From Jiangella gansuensis DSM 44835 (GTDB lineage Bacteria; Actinomycetota; Actinomycetes; Jiangellales; Jiangellaceae), in assembly GCF_000515395.1 (NCBI RefSeq), contig NZ_KI911782.1, forward strand, positions 1,155,090 to 1,219,089: a stretch of DNA of 64,000 nucleotides. The letters run 5' to 3'. Below, in pieces: positions 63,790 through 64,000 of the stretch; position 1 is the stretch's first letter, and each line of letters begins with the position of its first letter. The translations under genes were made by a program, and so were the position numbers. The notes beneath the pieces are model-generated. The model did no database searches and had not been told where the DNA came from. It saw only the letters and a list, made by a program, of their open reading frames with translations.

Positions 63790-64000
63790 CTAGAACGAGG
63801 TGCCGGTGCCGATCGGGCAGGACACACCAGTGCCGGCGAGACCGCAGTAACCGTTCGGGTTCTTGGCGTCGCTCAGGTACTGCTGGTGGTAGTCCTCGGC
63901 GTAGTAGAACTGCCGCAGGGGCTCGATCTCGGTGGTGATGTCGCCATGGCCGGCGGTCCGCAGCTTGGCGGTGTAGGTGTCCCGGGACGCCGCGGCGGCC
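63790..64000 (-). CDS. msrA: Peptide methionine sulfoxide reductase MsrA (C-terminal part only)
   Basis: Reads to a TAG at 63790-63792 from the right edge; the N-terminus lies outside the window, so no start is given. About 69 residues are visible, including the MsrA signature [12 protein letters not shown], then [17 protein letters not shown] with two Cys that serve as resolving or recycling residues. The catalytic N-terminal GCFWG motif would be off-window. The 120 bp to the regulator gene holds no gene. Confidence 0.92.
   Translation of the reverse strand, partial: AAAASRDTYTAKLRTAGHGDITTEIEPLRQFYYAEDYHQQYLSDAKNPNGYCGLAGTGVSCPIGTGTSF

Overview
The window is one contiguous piece of a high-GC (about 70%) actinobacterial chromosome. 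The evidence is base composition, GTG-rich starts, MocR, ECF42 and ROK regulators, DUF3152 and DUF3352 proteins, an F420-type (DDN) oxidoreductase and a SapB-like class III lanthipeptide cluster. The content would fit a soil actinomycete such as a Jiangella-like genus, but genus is inference only. No phage, transposase, CRISPR array or rRNA was seen.

Layout. 1-2.6 kb: peptide deformylase, an odd class-I tRNA with a UAA anticodon, a MazEF-type toxin-antitoxin pair, a tiny proline-rich secreted peptide and a DDN-family oxidoreductase. 2.5-13.4 kb (minus strand): a ten-gene peptide uptake and hydrolysis operon (M19 dipeptidase, oligopeptide-type ABC transporter, M24 protein, S33 hydrolase, second M19 dipeptidase, GntR regulator) with paired operator-like repeats upstream. 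14.2-21.9 kb: a MocR/FAD-oxidase divergon, a methyltransferase, an ECF42 sigma factor with its DGPF partner and two RibD/DHFR-like proteins behind two near-identical promoters, and a MarR regulator. 22.2-24.2 kb: cold-shock protein convergent with a DEAD-box helicase. 24.3-41.2 kb: a LAL regulator, a repeat-rich non-coding island, a subtilase and a housekeeping stretch (DUF3352, Bax inhibitor-1, thiolase, SGNH hydrolase, cystathionine beta-synthase, NfeD, DUF3152).

41.2-54.0 kb is a carbohydrate (probably glycoside) system. A 1517-residue secreted protein joins a PQQ-type sugar dehydrogenase, a concanavalin-like module, two DUF1080 (3-keto-glycoside hydrolase type) modules and a complete type-1 copper domain. 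It is followed by a ribose-type ABC transporter, a ROK repressor and a Gfo/Idh/MocA dehydrogenase. An identical 26-bp site lies over the promoter ahead of the dehydrogenase gene and ahead of the ROK gene, which ties the cluster into one regulon. A decayed second copy of the dehydrogenase gene lies in the leader.

54.6-63.6 kb is a class III lanthipeptide locus of the ram/amf (SapB) type: LanKC synthetase, a 42-residue precursor too short for normal ORF calling, a prolyl oligopeptidase, two ABC exporters and a LuxR-type regulator. The right edge holds the C-terminal part of MsrA.

Non-coding novelty is concentrated in two elements bounded by near-identical ~31-33 bp terminal inverted repeats (777 bp and 195 bp), and in two copies of a ~167-bp element built from six CACCTGATC motifs in fixed order and orientation.
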